Position numbers and translations under genes: made by a program. Of a DNA stretch of 64,000 nucleotides, positions 42,167 through 53,708 are shown piece after piece. Source of the stretch: Centrapalus pauciflorus (taxonomy: Eukaryota; Streptophyta; Magnoliopsida; Asterales; Asteraceae); assembly GCA_020465985.1 (NCBI GenBank), contig JAANYP010003739.1, positions 33,653 through 97,652 on the forward strand, given 5' to 3'. Position 1 is the stretch's first letter, and the number at the start of each line of letters is the position of its first letter. The notes under the pieces were generated by a model. That model saw only the letters and a program-made list of their open reading frames with translations. It was not told where the DNA came from and did not search any database.

Positions 42167-43390
42167 TAAAACGTCCTCATGAATTAATGATATAATTGAA
42201 ATCACCAGGACGAACACACAACCCAATGATTAACATGATAATTAAAATTGAAGCTTAATTCAGATTTAAGCAGTTCCACACTAAAGCAAGAAATGTAATT
42301 GACTACAGTGATAAAATCTAACTATTACAACATCATAAATTGTTTTAGAAACATGAAATCCCAGCCCAAAGCTACAAACATCCATGTACCAATAGCTTCT
42401 AAGGTCCTCGGGATATTGAGTTGAAATGCCAAAGAAGAAGGCCCAGCTACACCTTTTCCTTTGCCTGAAAACATTGAGAGTCAACAGTAAGCTAATTTGC
42501 TTAGTGAGATAATAGATTATAATTCAACAAATATTTCTTTACAAACTTTAATGTAAAAATGGGCAGTGCAAGCCCCATAGTATGCGAAAACCATGGAGTG
42601 CAAGCATGGGGTTGGCAGTTCATAATGCTGATCGGGGATGTGCCGAACCTGACCGGGAAAACGAGTGGGATGATCAGTCCCCGACAGTGGCGTGTTGTCA
42701 GCCCCAGTCCAGGTCGCATAAGATTGTGAAGTAATGATCATGTAGTGCAAGCATGATGTAAATAGATGCACTTTCATTGAATGCTGGCTACATGTTTGTC
42801 ACATGTCAAGTACGAGTGTGCATCATAACAATGAATCATACATGAGTTCCAATTGATGTATATGAACAATGTGAACATGCCATTGAATTGTAAAATGTGA
42901 ATGCAAAGACAATAAATGTTAGAATAATAATCTATTACTCACAGTGGTTTGTACATTGTTATATGTCTCTGAATCAATGTGTGTTAGACAACACCACAAT
43001 GATCTGTCAAGTCAGTGTAATAGTGTATTACTGTCAGTATTTGCTTAAAACTTGATTCTGGATAATTAAGTGGAATTGAACTGAATTCGGACCACATCCG
43101 AATTTTGGATGATCCGAAAACCGGATGGTCCGAGGTCCATCCTTGTCATTTTCTTTTGTACTATTCATCCGAATTCGGATGACACCTTGGTCCGATGATT
43201 ATTATTTATTCTTCCGATGTCGGTTCCTTGTGGTTTGCTTGCTCAGAAAACTACTATGAGGACTTCCCCTCATCTTTTTTCATTTTAAAATTGTGATCGA
43301 TATTTGCTTAAATTGAAATGATAATCCATTAATACAATAATTGAGTCTTAAATTTCCAATTACAAGTAATTGAAAAGTAGGGATGTTACA
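42167..43390 (-). repeat. 5' LTR of the chromovirus (1224 bp, internally deleted)
   Basis: It matches 34901-37024 at both ends but lacks about 900 bases corresponding to roughly 35930-36835. The junction TTGGTCCGATGATTATT (near 43190) joins points that both carry CGA, as expected for a microhomology deletion. Confidence 0.88.
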
Positions 43391-43640
43391 TTACCGATAG
43401 TGACCGGGATCAATGGAGATTCTGGGGCCTTCAACTTAGGCGGTAATAAGCTTGTAATAACAGCACTCACTTGTTCGGTAAGATTTATTTGTTTTGGAAT
43501 AGAGACTTTAAACTTTCGTTTCTGAATACAAAGATCTTTTAAATATTTAGCGTAAGATGGGACTTGTTGTATGGCTATGATTAAAGGATATTAATTTTTA
43601 CCTAATTAAATACATCCCATAAATCTTCTGTTTTTTGTCC
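43391..43640 (-). pseudogene. gypsy protease N-terminal part, upstream of the chromovirus insertion
   Basis: On the minus strand it reads QQVPSYAKYLKDLCIQKRKF, PKQINLTEQVSAVIT and LKAPESPLIPVTIG, the sequence that precedes the active site in this family (compare 23440-23610). The next codon is cut by the chromovirus; the gene resumes at 34900. Confidence 0.85.
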
Positions 43641-43672
43641 CCTCTTTCCATAAGGAAATGATGCTTGATTTT

Positions 43673-45259
43673 CTAAGGTCGAATGGTAGTGGCAGCTTCG
43701 GTGTTTGAATTGTCCTTCCCAACATTAGCATTAACTGGCTTATTAGCATCTAAGTCCTTAAATGTTACCTTCTTACGTCTTGTTTCTTCATTAGACTCTG
43801 ACTTAGGTGGTTCTTCTTCAAAAACATTCCCCACCTCTCTATCTGTCTCAGCTTTCTTTGGCATTTCAACCTTATTATCAATCTTCTTACCACTTCTCAG
43901 TGTAGTGACCTTGGCAACTTCGTTGACTTCATACTTTTTCTCCTTACCGGGGTGATGTGATGGGTGGACCGTGGTATTACTTGTAAGCTTGCCTTCTTCT
44001 CTTTTAGTCAATGCATCTGCATTTTGTCTCATTTGCCTTCCAAGCTTCTCCATCGTTTTAGTCTATACCAAGGATTGTTGTTTCATGAATTATGTGAATT
44101 CCTTCGTGTTTCCATGTGTTGGTCTCCCTTCAGATTCTTCTCTGGGATCTTGATTTTTATAGTATCGATCATCCTTCGAGGTCGAGGTTGATCCATATTT
44201 GAATTCTCGATATTGTTGATGAGGTTGCTCATTTCTCGGCTTTGCGGGGGCTTCTGTGTCTTGGTTTTCTCTCCAACATAAATTCAGGTGTTTTCTTCAT
44301 CCCATAATATAGGTATCTGAGTATGGATTATCATGTTCTCTTCTTTACCGATAGTCAAAGGTTTTATTTGCATATTCTTCATGAGGGAAAGAATGTGAAC
44401 AATGTTACGATTGATTAGTCGAAACCCCACATGTAACACAACAGGCTTTTGCCATGGAAACCTTTCCTATTCCTTTCATCAATAAGTTCATCTTTTTGCT
44501 CAACTCAGAATTATCATATTTGTCTTTTCGTTTCCACGCATTATCAATGCCCCATCACTTGAACTCCAATGCTACTTTCTGAACCCGCTTAGACCTTTAA
44601 TCCCTTGCTCAGTTAGGCTAATGATTCCTATGCCTCGTCATCCTCTTTAGCCAGAAAAGTTCCACTTGATGCAGCTGTGATTGTATTTCTACTTTCTTGA
44701 TTAACCTCATTGAAAAAGTTACATCCATTTAGGTATTTCGTGATGTGGGCACTTTTTAATAGCTCATTAAGCCTATCAAATGCTACATGGAATTGCTCTC
44801 CAGGTTTTTGCTTAAAGCCTATGATTTCTTTCCGCTTTTCCGTAGTCTTGCTAATTGGGTAATATTCAGTTAATAATTTTTTTTTATTTTGCCCCAAGTA
44901 ATTTTATCATCGGTAGGTAGGGAAACAAACCAATTTTTCGCCTTTTCTTTTAGGGAGAAAGGGAATAGCCTAAGCTTAGGATGCATCTACAGGCATTCCC
45001 CTTACATGATTGGCCTTGCATAAAGCCGTGAATTCCGGTAAATGCTCATACGGTTCTTCGCTTGGTGCTCCACGGAAAACCGTATGATGCTAAATACTTG
45101 AGGTCGGATTTTAGGCTCGTTATCCGTGATTGGATAAAGAATGGGTGATGGATCAGGGATATCACCCGGCATGTAATGAGATTCTATCGTCCTTCGCTCC
45201 CATCGCTTTAATATCTTATTTGACTTCCACAAATATTTCCTCAATCTCTTGATCCTCAA
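43673..45259 (-). pseudogene. gypsy gag, broken
   Basis: Blocks in order on the minus strand: SHYMPGDIPDPSPILYP (45002-45259, matching the gag start at 21787), TEKRKEIIGFKQKPGEQFH, AFDRLNELLKSAH and SRNTITAASSGTFLAKEDDE (44628-44897), and the C-terminal charged part MRQNADALTKREEGKL and KKYEVNEVAKVTTLRSGKK (43673-44053). Frames are interrupted by several stops and shifts. Confidence 0.8.
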
Positions 45260-45615
45260 TTCAATGTATTTTTAGTGTCCTCAATCGACGTTCTTATCTT
45301 TGTTGGCTTGCTTCTTAGCCCTTCTATTCAATCTTACCGTTTTTTCTATTTCTAAATCAAATTTCAAAGGTGAAATCTTACTGAAGTGTCGTGTGTACAT
45401 ATATGTAAGAGATCCCGGTGAATGTGAAGTACTAGACTTTTTCTTTTTTGTAAGAATTGCTGCTTGAGCCACGAGTCTCCTTTTTTAATAATTATCAATA
45501 TAAAAGAAGTAATAATAAAAGCAAAGCAATAAACAATTCAAAATTTACGAACTAATGAAATAATTAGATAAAATACTAACTAGATACCAAAATACGTATC
45601 AATAAGTGCAACCAT

Positions 45616-45633
45616 TCCCCGGCAACGGTGCCA
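45616..45633 (-). other. primer binding site, tRNA-Asp type, of the minus-strand gypsy element
   Basis: On the minus strand TGGCACCGTTGCCGGGGA, one base different from the family consensus TGGCGCCGTTGCCGGGGA. It marks the inner border of the missing or decayed 5' LTR. Confidence 0.85.
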
Positions 45634-46460
45634 AAAATTGGACAAACATCGTTAACTCGCCAAAAAAACCGCTAAATACCTTCGAAGTTAGCGTAAGTAG
45701 GAATCGTCTACACAGAGAGCAAGATGTTATATAACAAGTATTTGAGAGACTAGAATTACGAACTTTAATTGATTGTAATTAAAATTGCTTAAGAGAGATT
45801 ATTAATGACTTTAACTGAACAAAGTTAATCTAATTATTCTATGCAAACGTAAACAAAAACTTAATGTAGCAAATATAATGCAAATGAACAATGACTCCCA
45901 TATCTGACACTCAGAGTACGTGACTTCATTCATCAACGACTAATAGATCACGTAGACATAATCTTTAGATTGTTATTAATACCAATTCGTTATCTTATAC
46001 ATAGCGTGTGTCACTTGATTACTCGTCTTAATTCTACCACAAGCTCAGTACGAATAAAAATCAACGACGAACTATCTTACGATTCACAAACCACATTAAT
46101 GCAAATCATAATGTTTACAATCAAAGCATAAATCATTCAAACACGCGTAAACAAGAATAATCGTTCATAAACGTAAACACTTAGCCTCGTGGTTTCACCG
46201 AGAGTGATTATTGTGAGATTAGCCGAACACCATTAGGAAAACGCACAAAGACGTACTGTTGATTCACAAGTATTGGAGGTGCGGAGTGCACACTTGTGTA
46301 AGCTGATTTGAGTCCAGACATGTATCCATGTGGGTGGTCTTATGGGCAGCACTTGTAGCGGGGTACAGGGGTAGATGACGGGGTCAATGGGGGAGAGGAG
46401 CTGCCCCTTGCGGGGATCGAGGTAGCACGTTGAAACAAATTCAACGATTATGGTCAAAGT
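45634..46460 (-). repeat. probable decayed 5' LTR of the gypsy element
   Basis: The sequence directly outside the primer site should be LTR. It has no open frame of interest and ends in a GC-rich block (46240-46440) that contrasts with its AT-rich flanks. No second copy is seen to confirm the limits, and the similarity to the LTRs at 14441 and 26143 is not apparent. Confidence 0.4.
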
Positions 46461-46800
46461 CTAAAAAGGAAGATGATTGGTTTCATTTTTAGATACAGAT
46501 TACATACTTCTCTTAAAGTATTGCTTTAAAACATAACTAAGTTTATAAGTATTTCATTCTCGTTTTATTCCGGATTGAATTTTATACAACTCTAAGCTGG
46601 TTTTATACGATCAAAATAGTAATCACGAAAGTTATCACGATTCGAAAGTTATTTAACCATTATTAATATATATAGCAAAACCTTAAATCCCCAACACAAA
46701 TTTATAATAATATTTTCCAAGATTTTTATGTATATGTTTTTTAAACATACTTTAAAATAAACCATTCATAAATAAAAAAAAATATGTGTTCTTAATTGGA
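46461..46800. other. AT-rich intergenic sequence upstream of COMT
   Basis: I see no gene or element in it. Confidence 0.45.
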
Positions 46801-46810
46801 TGGCTATAGT

Positions 46811-46817
46811 GGTTGGT
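46811..46817 (-). promoter_or_regulatory. AC-II-type MYB site (ACCAACC) upstream of COMT
   Basis: GGTTGGT on the plus strand is ACCAACC on the minus strand, the AC-II element bound by lignin-pathway MYB factors in phenylpropanoid gene promoters. It lies about 200 bases upstream of the TATA box and 290 bases upstream of the start codon. Its use here is inferred from the motif and the gene it precedes. Confidence 0.5.
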
Positions 46818-47011
46818 GGTGGAGAGATACAGCCACACCGTACAGTTGAATTGACTTCTATCGGTTTACTTAGTCACCCATTGCTGCGAACCCCTCTTCA
46901 TTTGTCTTCATATGAACATCATCTTCTTCAGTCAAACAAAGTTTAATCCCTTTTTTGAATTTTAATTCAATTGGGGTCCAGACTCCATGAAAGTTGGTGA
47001 AATCCAATCTG

Positions 47012-47018
47012 TATATAT
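47012..47018 (+). promoter_or_regulatory. TATA box of COMT
   Basis: TATATAT lies 85 bases before the chosen start codon. A transcription start about 30 bases downstream would leave a short leader and exclude the in-frame ATG at 47022, which lies only a few bases after the TATA box. Confidence 0.55.
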
Positions 47019-47102
47019 TCAATGGTTCGAACCATTTGTCAAGAACACAAACCCATCACAAACCAACTACCAAATCCATCACCATATATTTTTGCCAAAA
47101 AG

Positions 47103-48737
47103 ATGAATGGTTCAGTGGGATCATCAAACCATGATGAAGCTGCTTTCTTGTTTGCAATGCAATTAGGAACTGCATCAGTCTTACCAATGGTTGTGAAAAC
47201 TGCAATCGAGCTTGATTTGCTCGAGACCATTGCGAAAGCTGGTTCGGGTGCTTCGTTATCATCTTCGGAGCTTGCGGCTAAGCTCCCGAAGGTGAATAAC
47301 CCTGAAGCACCTGTGATGTTGGATAGAATCTGCCGTCTTTTGGCTAGTCATTCTGTGCTTACTTGTACGGTAAAGGAGACTGGTGATTCGGGTGTTGAGC
47401 GGTTTTACGGTCTGGCACCCGTGTGCAAGTACTTGATCAAGAACGAAAGTGGTGTTTCGGTGGCACCACTTGTTCTCATGAACCAGGATAAGGTTCTCAT
47501 GGAAAGCTGGTGAGTTTAGGATCAAACGTCGATTTAACCATAAGTTTTTAATCGTAACTAATTTTTGGAGTAATGCTTTTAAATTACCTTTAAAAAAGTA
47601 ACAAATGTCAATTTGGTCTTTCATGATATGTTTTTGTGATCTTTCATCTTTTTATCATATTTTATATCAAATTCTAATTAGATTTTGTTTCTTTATGTCA
47701 AATTTTAAAAGTTTTATTTACTTTTTGTCAAAGTTAAAAAGATTTTACAATGAAAATTTTTAAATTATTACGTGATAAAAGTTAATTTTATCATAAAATA
47801 ATGAAAAGAAAAACATTACAAAGTACACAAAGAACGAAGTTTGTTTTATTTTCAAAAATTGGTAAATTTTATAATAATATCTAATAAAAATCCTATAAAG
47901 GAGACAGATATTACTGTTAATGGACTGAATTTTTCAATCTTGATGATTATAGGTACTATTTGAAAGATGCAGTTTTGAATGGTGGGATTCCATTTAACAA
48001 AGCTTATGGTATGTCTGCTTTTGAATACCATGGCAAAGATCCCAGATTCAATAAGGTTTTCAACAATGGAATGTTTAATCATTCTAAATTGACCATGGAA
48101 AAGATCGTCGATTTGTACGACGGTTTCGACGGTCTCAAAACTCTAGTCGATGTTGGTGGTGGCATCGGTGCGAGCCTTAACATGATCATCTCGAAACACA
48201 CTTCACTCAAGGGCATCAATTTCGATTTGCCTCACGTTGTTGAAGACGCCACGGCTTATCCAGGAATCGAGCACGTTGGTGGTGATATGTTCGAAAGTGT
48301 GCCGAAAGGAGATGCTATTTTTATGAAGGTGAGTTAGTTTCTTTAGTTACAACTTACAAGCCTCCGAAAGACACGAATGGTCGAATACGCTTTGTTTAGT
48401 TTCCATTCTAAACTTGAGCTTTGGTGTTTGATTTCGACAGTGGATACTCCACGATTGGAGCGATGAACATTGTCTGAAAATCCTGAAGAACTGCTACACA
48501 GCACTTCCCGACAACGGGAAAGTCATTGTGGCAGAATGTATGCTTCCAGAGGCTCCGGACTCGACATCAGCGACCCAAAACGTGATACACATCGATGTGA
48601 TTATGTTGGCTCACAATCCGGGTGGCAAAGAAAGGACCGAGAAAGAATTTGAGGCCTTGGCGAAGGGAGCAGGTTTCAAAAGCTTTCGCAAGGCTGCTTG
48701 TGCTCTTAATACTTGGGTTATGGAGTTTTGCAAATAA
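47103..48737 (+). CDS. COMT: caffeic acid/5-hydroxyferulic acid O-methyltransferase, 3 exons
   Basis: This cytosolic S-adenosylmethionine-dependent enzyme methylates 5-hydroxyconiferaldehyde, 5-hydroxyferulate or caffeate on the way to syringyl lignin. Exons are 47103-47509, 47953-48328 and 48441-48737, with GT-AG introns inside Trp136 and after Lys261. The product has 359 residues, the usual length. A dimerisation region (residues about 10-110) starts DEAAFLFAMQL. The SAM motif is VDVGGGIGAS (201-210), with NFDLPH (225-230) and GGDMF (245-249). His265 (LHDWSDEH) is the catalytic base, with Glu293 and Glu325 in support; these equal alfalfa COMT His269, Glu297 and Glu329. Substrate-site Met126-Asn127 and Asn320 are conserved too. 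I chose ATG 47103 (MNGSVGSSNHDE) because the upstream in-frame ATG at 47022 lies almost on the TATA box. No damage is seen. A related O-methyltransferase with other substrates cannot be excluded. Confidence 0.95.
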
Positions 48738-49213
48738 ATTTACGCCTAAACGAAAAGAGAATGTAATTCGGTATAACGTTTAATGAGTTATGGAAGATGA
48801 TTGTTGTTTATGTGAATGTTGAAATCATAGTATCCAAAGTAATATATGTTGTTTTGATCCTTGTGTTTGAATTATATGTGTGCACATGACACAACATGCA
48901 TTATCGCCAACGTTAGATGAACCTAAACAGTCGAACATAGCGGTGAGAAGAAAACTCAAATGCGTATATGTTTGTAAAAGCTAGAACGAATAGACCTATA
49001 CATTGCAGAAGTTTCAAAAACATGAAAATGGGTGAAGTGCACGGAAGCACCATTGTGATCAAAGGAACCACGGCCCTGTCAAACTTGAAACACGAAAACA
49101 CGGGCCGTTGTCAGTTCCATATGACCATATGGTGCGCCCCGTTTCTATGGCCTTTGTGCATAGACTTAGCCTAGGGTTTGCCGTCTTTATCCGTGGATTT
49201 TAGATTATAAGGC
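48738..49213. other. COMT 3' flank
   Basis: It contains the probable COMT 3' untranslated region (AATAAATT directly at the stop; AT-rich downstream). There is no further gene up to the element at 49214. Confidence 0.5.
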
Positions 49214-50275
49214 GGCGTTTGGTTCAATATTTACTCCAAGAATGGTTACTGTCAAATGAATGAAATTCTGAAATGAATGAAATTTGTCTAAATCTAAATA
49301 CTATAGCTTGTTTGGTTGGCAGAAAAGTAATAGAATTCAGATTCAATTTCTTTTCTTTGTTTTCAGTTTGGTTTATAAATTTGTCAAATGAATTAAAGTA
49401 TGATTATGACAAATGACCATTATATATTTATAATAACTTTTTAAATTTTTTTGAATGATAAAAAAATTTTAAAAGTATGTTCCTTTTTCTATTTTGTTTT
49501 TTCATAAAATATTCTTTTACTTCATAATAAAAAATTTTCATAAGTTCATAAAACAAATGTCTTATAATGGTAATATTAAATATTAATGTTTACTGTTAAG
49601 CAAAATAGTATACGATGTTGTGGGGTTAATGTGGGCTAGGTGTCATGTAAGGTGAGTGTGTATAATGTAAGGTTAAGAAAGGATTTGATAGTTTTTGATA
49701 GATGAGTAGATCGTTGGTAAGGTAAGGTAGGGACTAGAGAGTGAGGTTCATGTATGGTATGATGGGTATATAAAAGTGGAAAGAAATGTGATAATTTTAA
49801 TGGGTGATAGATTGGTGATAGGGTTTAGTGGGTGGGATGATGTAAGATAGGGTAGGATGGATGTAATATAATGGTGAAAAAACAATATGATAAATTTAAT
49901 GGTTGTGGTAGATTGGAGGGTAAGGTGGTTGGGGTATGAGTAGGATGGGATAGGATGAGATGCGGTAGGATGGGTGTAATATTAAGTGCCAAAAGATGTG
50001 GTAAGTTTGGTGAGATGGGTAAATTGGTGATAGGGTAGAGTAAAGTAGGGTGAGATATGGGTGGTGGGGTACGTGGGTGGGGGTGGATAAAATATAGGTA
50101 GGGTAGATGGGTTGGGTCGACATGGTATGTATAGTGACATGGGAATATAATGTTCATTCTTTAACAACTCTAATGGAAAACACATTCATTTAGTAGAGGG
50201 AATGTATCGTTTGAAAAGGAATTGTCATCCCATGGAATTTGACAACCAAACATCTTTGTATGTGAACCAAACGCC
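49214..50275. mobile_element. non-autonomous DNA transposon-like element with G-rich tandem repeats
   Basis: The ends GGCGTTTGGTTCA and TGAACCAAACGCC style inverse form outer terminal repeats. An inner pair TGTTTGGTTG (near 49313) and its inverse (near 50242) also exists. The interior 49600-50130 contains three to four diverged copies of a roughly 110-base unit (GTAGGATGGGTGTAATAT, AAATTTAATGG, TAGATTGG), strongly G-rich on the plus strand. There is no transposase. A clear target duplication was not found. It lies between the two convergent host genes. Confidence 0.55.
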
Positions 50276-50297
50276 CAAGTTTTTTGGTAAAAAGACC

Positions 50298-50440
50298 GCT
50301 ATTTTATCTCTTAACTCGCTTCTATGAAATGTTTTAGAAACATGTTTAAAACCCGATACCTTATGTAAGACGGTTATTTTACTCTTAACTCGCTTCTATG
50401 AAATGTTTTAGAAACATGTTTAAAACCACATACCTTATCC
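50298..50440. repeat. 74-bp tandem duplication downstream of the PRR gene
   Basis: CTTAACTCGCTTCTATGAAA and the following AACATGTTTAAAACC occur twice, about 74 bases apart, with small differences at the edges. Confidence 0.8.
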
Positions 50441-50771
50441 GAAAACAAATAGATCAGGCGACAAACAACCACTGATCGATGAATCGGTGTGTTTTTCTAA
50501 GTCAGAACATTGCAAAACCTTTACATACCAACCGGCAACCGTTGCTATCAGGCCTCGTACATTTGGTATATCTGTTTGTGTGATCGAAGTATACAATACA
50601 ACAACACTACAGTTATATAACAAAATTTACAATCCAAAACTAACGATCTACGGTGAAAAGTCCTAGCTAAAAGATTCTTCGGGTGTTCTTTATCCTCGAT
50701 CTTTTTCTTACTTCCAAGTTTCGAAAATCATATATCAAAGAAACGATATCTTCAATCACTGTATAAACAAA

Positions 50772-53576
50772 TCAAGCCATAGTTTTCGTAGTACCTAATT
50801 CTGTATCAGTTTCCATAGGTGAAGGATTACTCGTTTGCCCCTGTCGAACAAACTGTCCTTTCACCCGAGGCCGCTGCTCTGCTAGTTTCTTTCTGCTTTC
50901 ATAACGTACCTGCAGAAAGGATTTTACTCAGACGTGTCCGGCTTGATGCCGTTTTTAACATATAGATTATCGCAGTGTAGTGTACCTTCTTATCGAAGCA
51001 TCTGTCTTTCCTCTTCATTCTGAATTTGTTTAATGCAGCTTCTCGTTGTATTGATCGATGAGTGTTATTTCCATCCATGACTAAATTCACATGACCATTG
51101 CTTCCGCTACCTACACTGTTGAGTCGGGTTAATGTCCCACCGTTACAGAAACTGCTACTTGCGCTATGATCGGTGGCTGACGAAATATGCCCTCGATCCT
51201 CAACAGTTTCTGTGGCAGTATGTCCTTGTCTGTTCTCCATTGGATCAGCGTAGGGATTTGCTTGAAACATAGACGGTTCATGATGGCCTGACGAACACGG
51301 GCTCTGCATCGGGGCCAAGCCCGGTTGTACGCAGAACGGAGGAGGCAATACAGAACCATAGGAATTTTCAAATCGTAAACCTCTTACTGGAACCGGAACT
51401 GGAACAGGAAACACTCTTTCCTTCAGTGAAGGGAATTGATTTTGGCTTTCGGCTTGCCCGTGTGGACTGATAATGTTATGTTGCGAACTTCCGACTGGTG
51501 CGCTGTGGGTATCAGAAATATACTCAACTGCATTCTTGGATAATAGTTTATCAGAATTGGTTTCGCAATCCTTCTGTTGATTGGAGATGCTAGCAGATAT
51601 TGAGGTTACCGGTGGTTGATTCTTATTAATGTACCTGCATAAACAATGTTCAAATCAATCATATTCGTAAAAACAGTCGCTAGTTGAATACAGACGTAGA
51701 TACTAGATACTCACCGTGAGAAAGCCGAGACGTCAGACTGCTTCAGTCTGTGTCGGTCATCGCTAAACTGATTCACCGAGCTACTTGGATGAGACCTTCT
51801 TAGGGAAAGATCTAACATTGGTGAAGGATGATCGATCTTGTTTGCACCATAGTTTATCGAGCTTTTGTAGCTCGTTTTAGGGTAACTATCGAACGATCCA
51901 ATCAAGTCAATGGCTTCCCTAGAAATATTTTCGGTCGCAACCTTGCCATTGCCGTTGCCATCACGATCACCTTCACCAACAGCATTAACATGTTCCCATC
52001 TGACATCAATAGCAGTGTTCTTTTCTTGAGCACTCGTATCGGCTTTTTGCTGCCTTTCATCCTTTGCCGAGCCTAATTCATCAAACCAATTAAGTTTGAT
52101 AGATGTAAAGAGAAAACAGACCAAAAATCAAGCGTAGTTAGTGAATTCTTACCCTCTGCCTCGTTTTGTTGAGTCCTTGATTGCTTCGCCCATTGTGAGT
52201 CGATGATGTCATTCGGTTGTTCCAAAGGTGGACCATCGGCTTCCATATCTGGTTTAGTGCAAGAGCTCTGCACAACAAACACGAAACACATCAAACCAAA
52301 TCCCGATTTATGCACTAAAATGCGATTCACCAAACAAGAAAACTACCTGAGCATCACTTCCTTTTTCGATACATTCCCTATTTCTTTTGATGCAAGCTAT
52401 GTAACCGCTAGAACGGTTGCTCGTTGCGTTGTTTTCAGCCGTGGCTTCTACTTTCTGATGTGCATCGCTCTCTTCTTGATGCCCGTTACCGCCAGCGGTT
52501 GACTAATTCAACAAACGAAACAAACCAAGATCAGATCATGGCATAACACTAAACATTTTTCATTAAAAACGATAAAAACAGATAAGATCCGATACGTACA
52601 GCTTGTCGCCTCCAAACATGTTGCCATAAGTTCTTCAATTCGTTCTTTCTAACAGGTTTCACAAGAAAATCCGCAGCACCTCTCAGCATACACTTGTAAA
52701 CAGTACTAACCGAATCATGTGCCGACATCACTACAGAATCGAAACAGAATGTTTTAAAACCAGATTCAATACAATTACAATTTACAAAGTGTTTCTTTAG
52801 ATCAATAATTAAGATTTATCAAATATCATACTTATCACAGGAATGTTCTTGCAGATTTGATGCTCCATAATCAAAGTGAGAAGAGCAAACCCAGAGATCG
52901 ATGGCAGCTCAACTTCAGTCAGTATAAGATCGATATTATGAGATCTTCCTTTGAGCACCTCCCACGCCTTCAAACCATCAGAAACAGCAGCAACTGTTTG
53001 CAATTTGCAGTATAACAGATTAAACAACACACACATACACACCAACCTAAAATTTCTAATTAAAAAAACCTCGCTTATTAACAATGACTTCCAGTTACTA
53101 AATTTAGGGTTTATGAGTTTTGGGGGAATATCTACCTAAATTACAGATCAAACACACCACTAAAACCTAAAATTATCACTCTAATCAAGTATTAAAAATT
53201 ACGTTTACGAACCAGATTCAAATAGATCCATACTTGACTACAAAAACCGAACAAATTTTCCTCGATTCACCTAATAATTAAAGCGTAATTAAAAACAAAA
53301 CTCACCTTTATAACTACATTTCCTTAAAAGAGCAGTAATAATCTGACGAGTGGAATCATCAGCTTCAACCAACAAAACTCTCAAAATCATCTTAGGTAAA
53401 AACTTCTCCCACCTCACAAGGTTGTTCGCGTAAGTAGTCGGCGACTCACCACCACCACCACCGCCACCACCTCCACCACCGCCACCATCAATCACCTTAT
53501 CTTCACTTCTCATCATCAATTCCGGCACAACAGGTACACCTCCACCGACTGGACTAGTCACCAACACTTCTCCCAT
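50772..53576 (-). CDS. PRR5: two-component-like pseudo-response regulator, PRR5/PRR9 clade, 8 exons
   Basis: This nuclear transcriptional repressor of the circadian clock represses CCA1/LHY-type genes. Exons (minus strand) are 53306-53576, 52832-52993, 52600-52730, 52347-52502, 52153-52267, 51715-52072, 50986-51634 and 50772-50909. All borders are GT-AG and phases are consistent; the product has 659 residues. The pseudo-receiver domain (about 65-182) reads LRVLLVEADDSTRQIITALL and MLRGAADFLVKPVRKNELKN. The phospho-acceptor Asp is Glu117 (LILTEVELP), the hallmark of PRRs. The middle contains LDLSLRRSHPS and SAFSRY. The CCT domain (about 595-637) is split by the last intron (REAALNKFRMKRKDRCFDKK, then VRYESRKKLAEQRPRVKGQF). 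A 13-Gly run lies at 31-43. VRWEKFLPK and CMLRGAAD favour PRR5 or PRR9 over PRR7 and TOC1; the length favours PRR5. The name PRR95 or PRR59 is used in other species. Confidence 0.93.
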
Positions 53577-53598
53577 AACGAATCGCCGGCCGCCGTGA

Positions 53599-53623
53599 GA
53601 TACGAGAGAGAGAGAGAGAGATG
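53599..53623. repeat. (GA)n tract in the PRR 5' leader
   Basis: About nine GA units, CT-rich on the transcribed strand, lie 25-45 bases upstream of the start codon, probably in the 5' untranslated region. CT repeats are common there in plants. Confidence 0.7.
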
Positions 53624-53708
53624 AAGTTTGTGGTGAGTAGAAATTGGGAAAATGTGTTTGAAAAAAAAAGTAAGTAAATAAATTAATTGATTATGTCAAT
53701 GAAAATGA

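Larger units (their letters stand above)
34901..43390 (-). mobile_element. Tekay-like chromovirus (Ty3/gypsy) inserted in the gypsy protease
   Basis: LTRs at 34901-37024 and 42167-43390 start TGTAACATCCCTACTTTTCA on the minus strand. The flanks read TTACG (left) and TTACC (right), a 5-bp duplication with one mismatch. Removing the element rejoins the protease codons PVTIG and NVQIKK of the host. The order inside, minus strand, is tRNA-Met-like primer site, gag with zinc knuckle, protease, RT, RNase H, integrase and a chromodomain-like tail. A GT-AG intron (39489-39577) and a hAT MITE (37712-37991) interrupt pol. Several stops make it inactive. Confidence 0.9.
31569..45633 (-). mobile_element. 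decayed Athila-type gypsy element split by a chromovirus
   Basis: On the minus strand: primer site (45616-45633), gag fragments (43673-45259), start of protease (43391-43640); then, after the inserted chromovirus 34901-43390, the rest of protease (34137-34900), RT and RNase H (32960-34136) and integrase (31735-32700). Its protease is close to that of the element at 14441-27248, so both belong to one family. Many stops and frameshifts are present. The 3' LTR is not recognised beyond 31569, where the foldback element ends; a 5' LTR may lie at 45634-46460. Confidence 0.8.

Noticed and set aside
45616..45633. Possible tRNA-Asp gene
   Set aside because: Only the 18 bases complementary to the tRNA 3' end are present; this is a retroelement primer site without a cloverleaf.
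46233..46457. 74-codon minus-strand ORF in GC-rich sequence
   Set aside because: No domain, no conserved context; it lies in probable LTR sequence.
47022..47102. Alternative COMT start at 47022
   Set aside because: It lies a few bases after the TATA box and adds residues not found in the family; the ATG at 47103 gives the usual length.
47039..48082. Minus-strand open frames across COMT
   Set aside because: They are antisense shadows of the O-methyltransferase exons and introns, with no recognisable domain.
49825..50185. Pro/His/Tyr-rich minus-strand ORFs between COMT and the PRR gene
   Set aside because: They are translations of the G-rich tandem repeat in several frames, with no domain.
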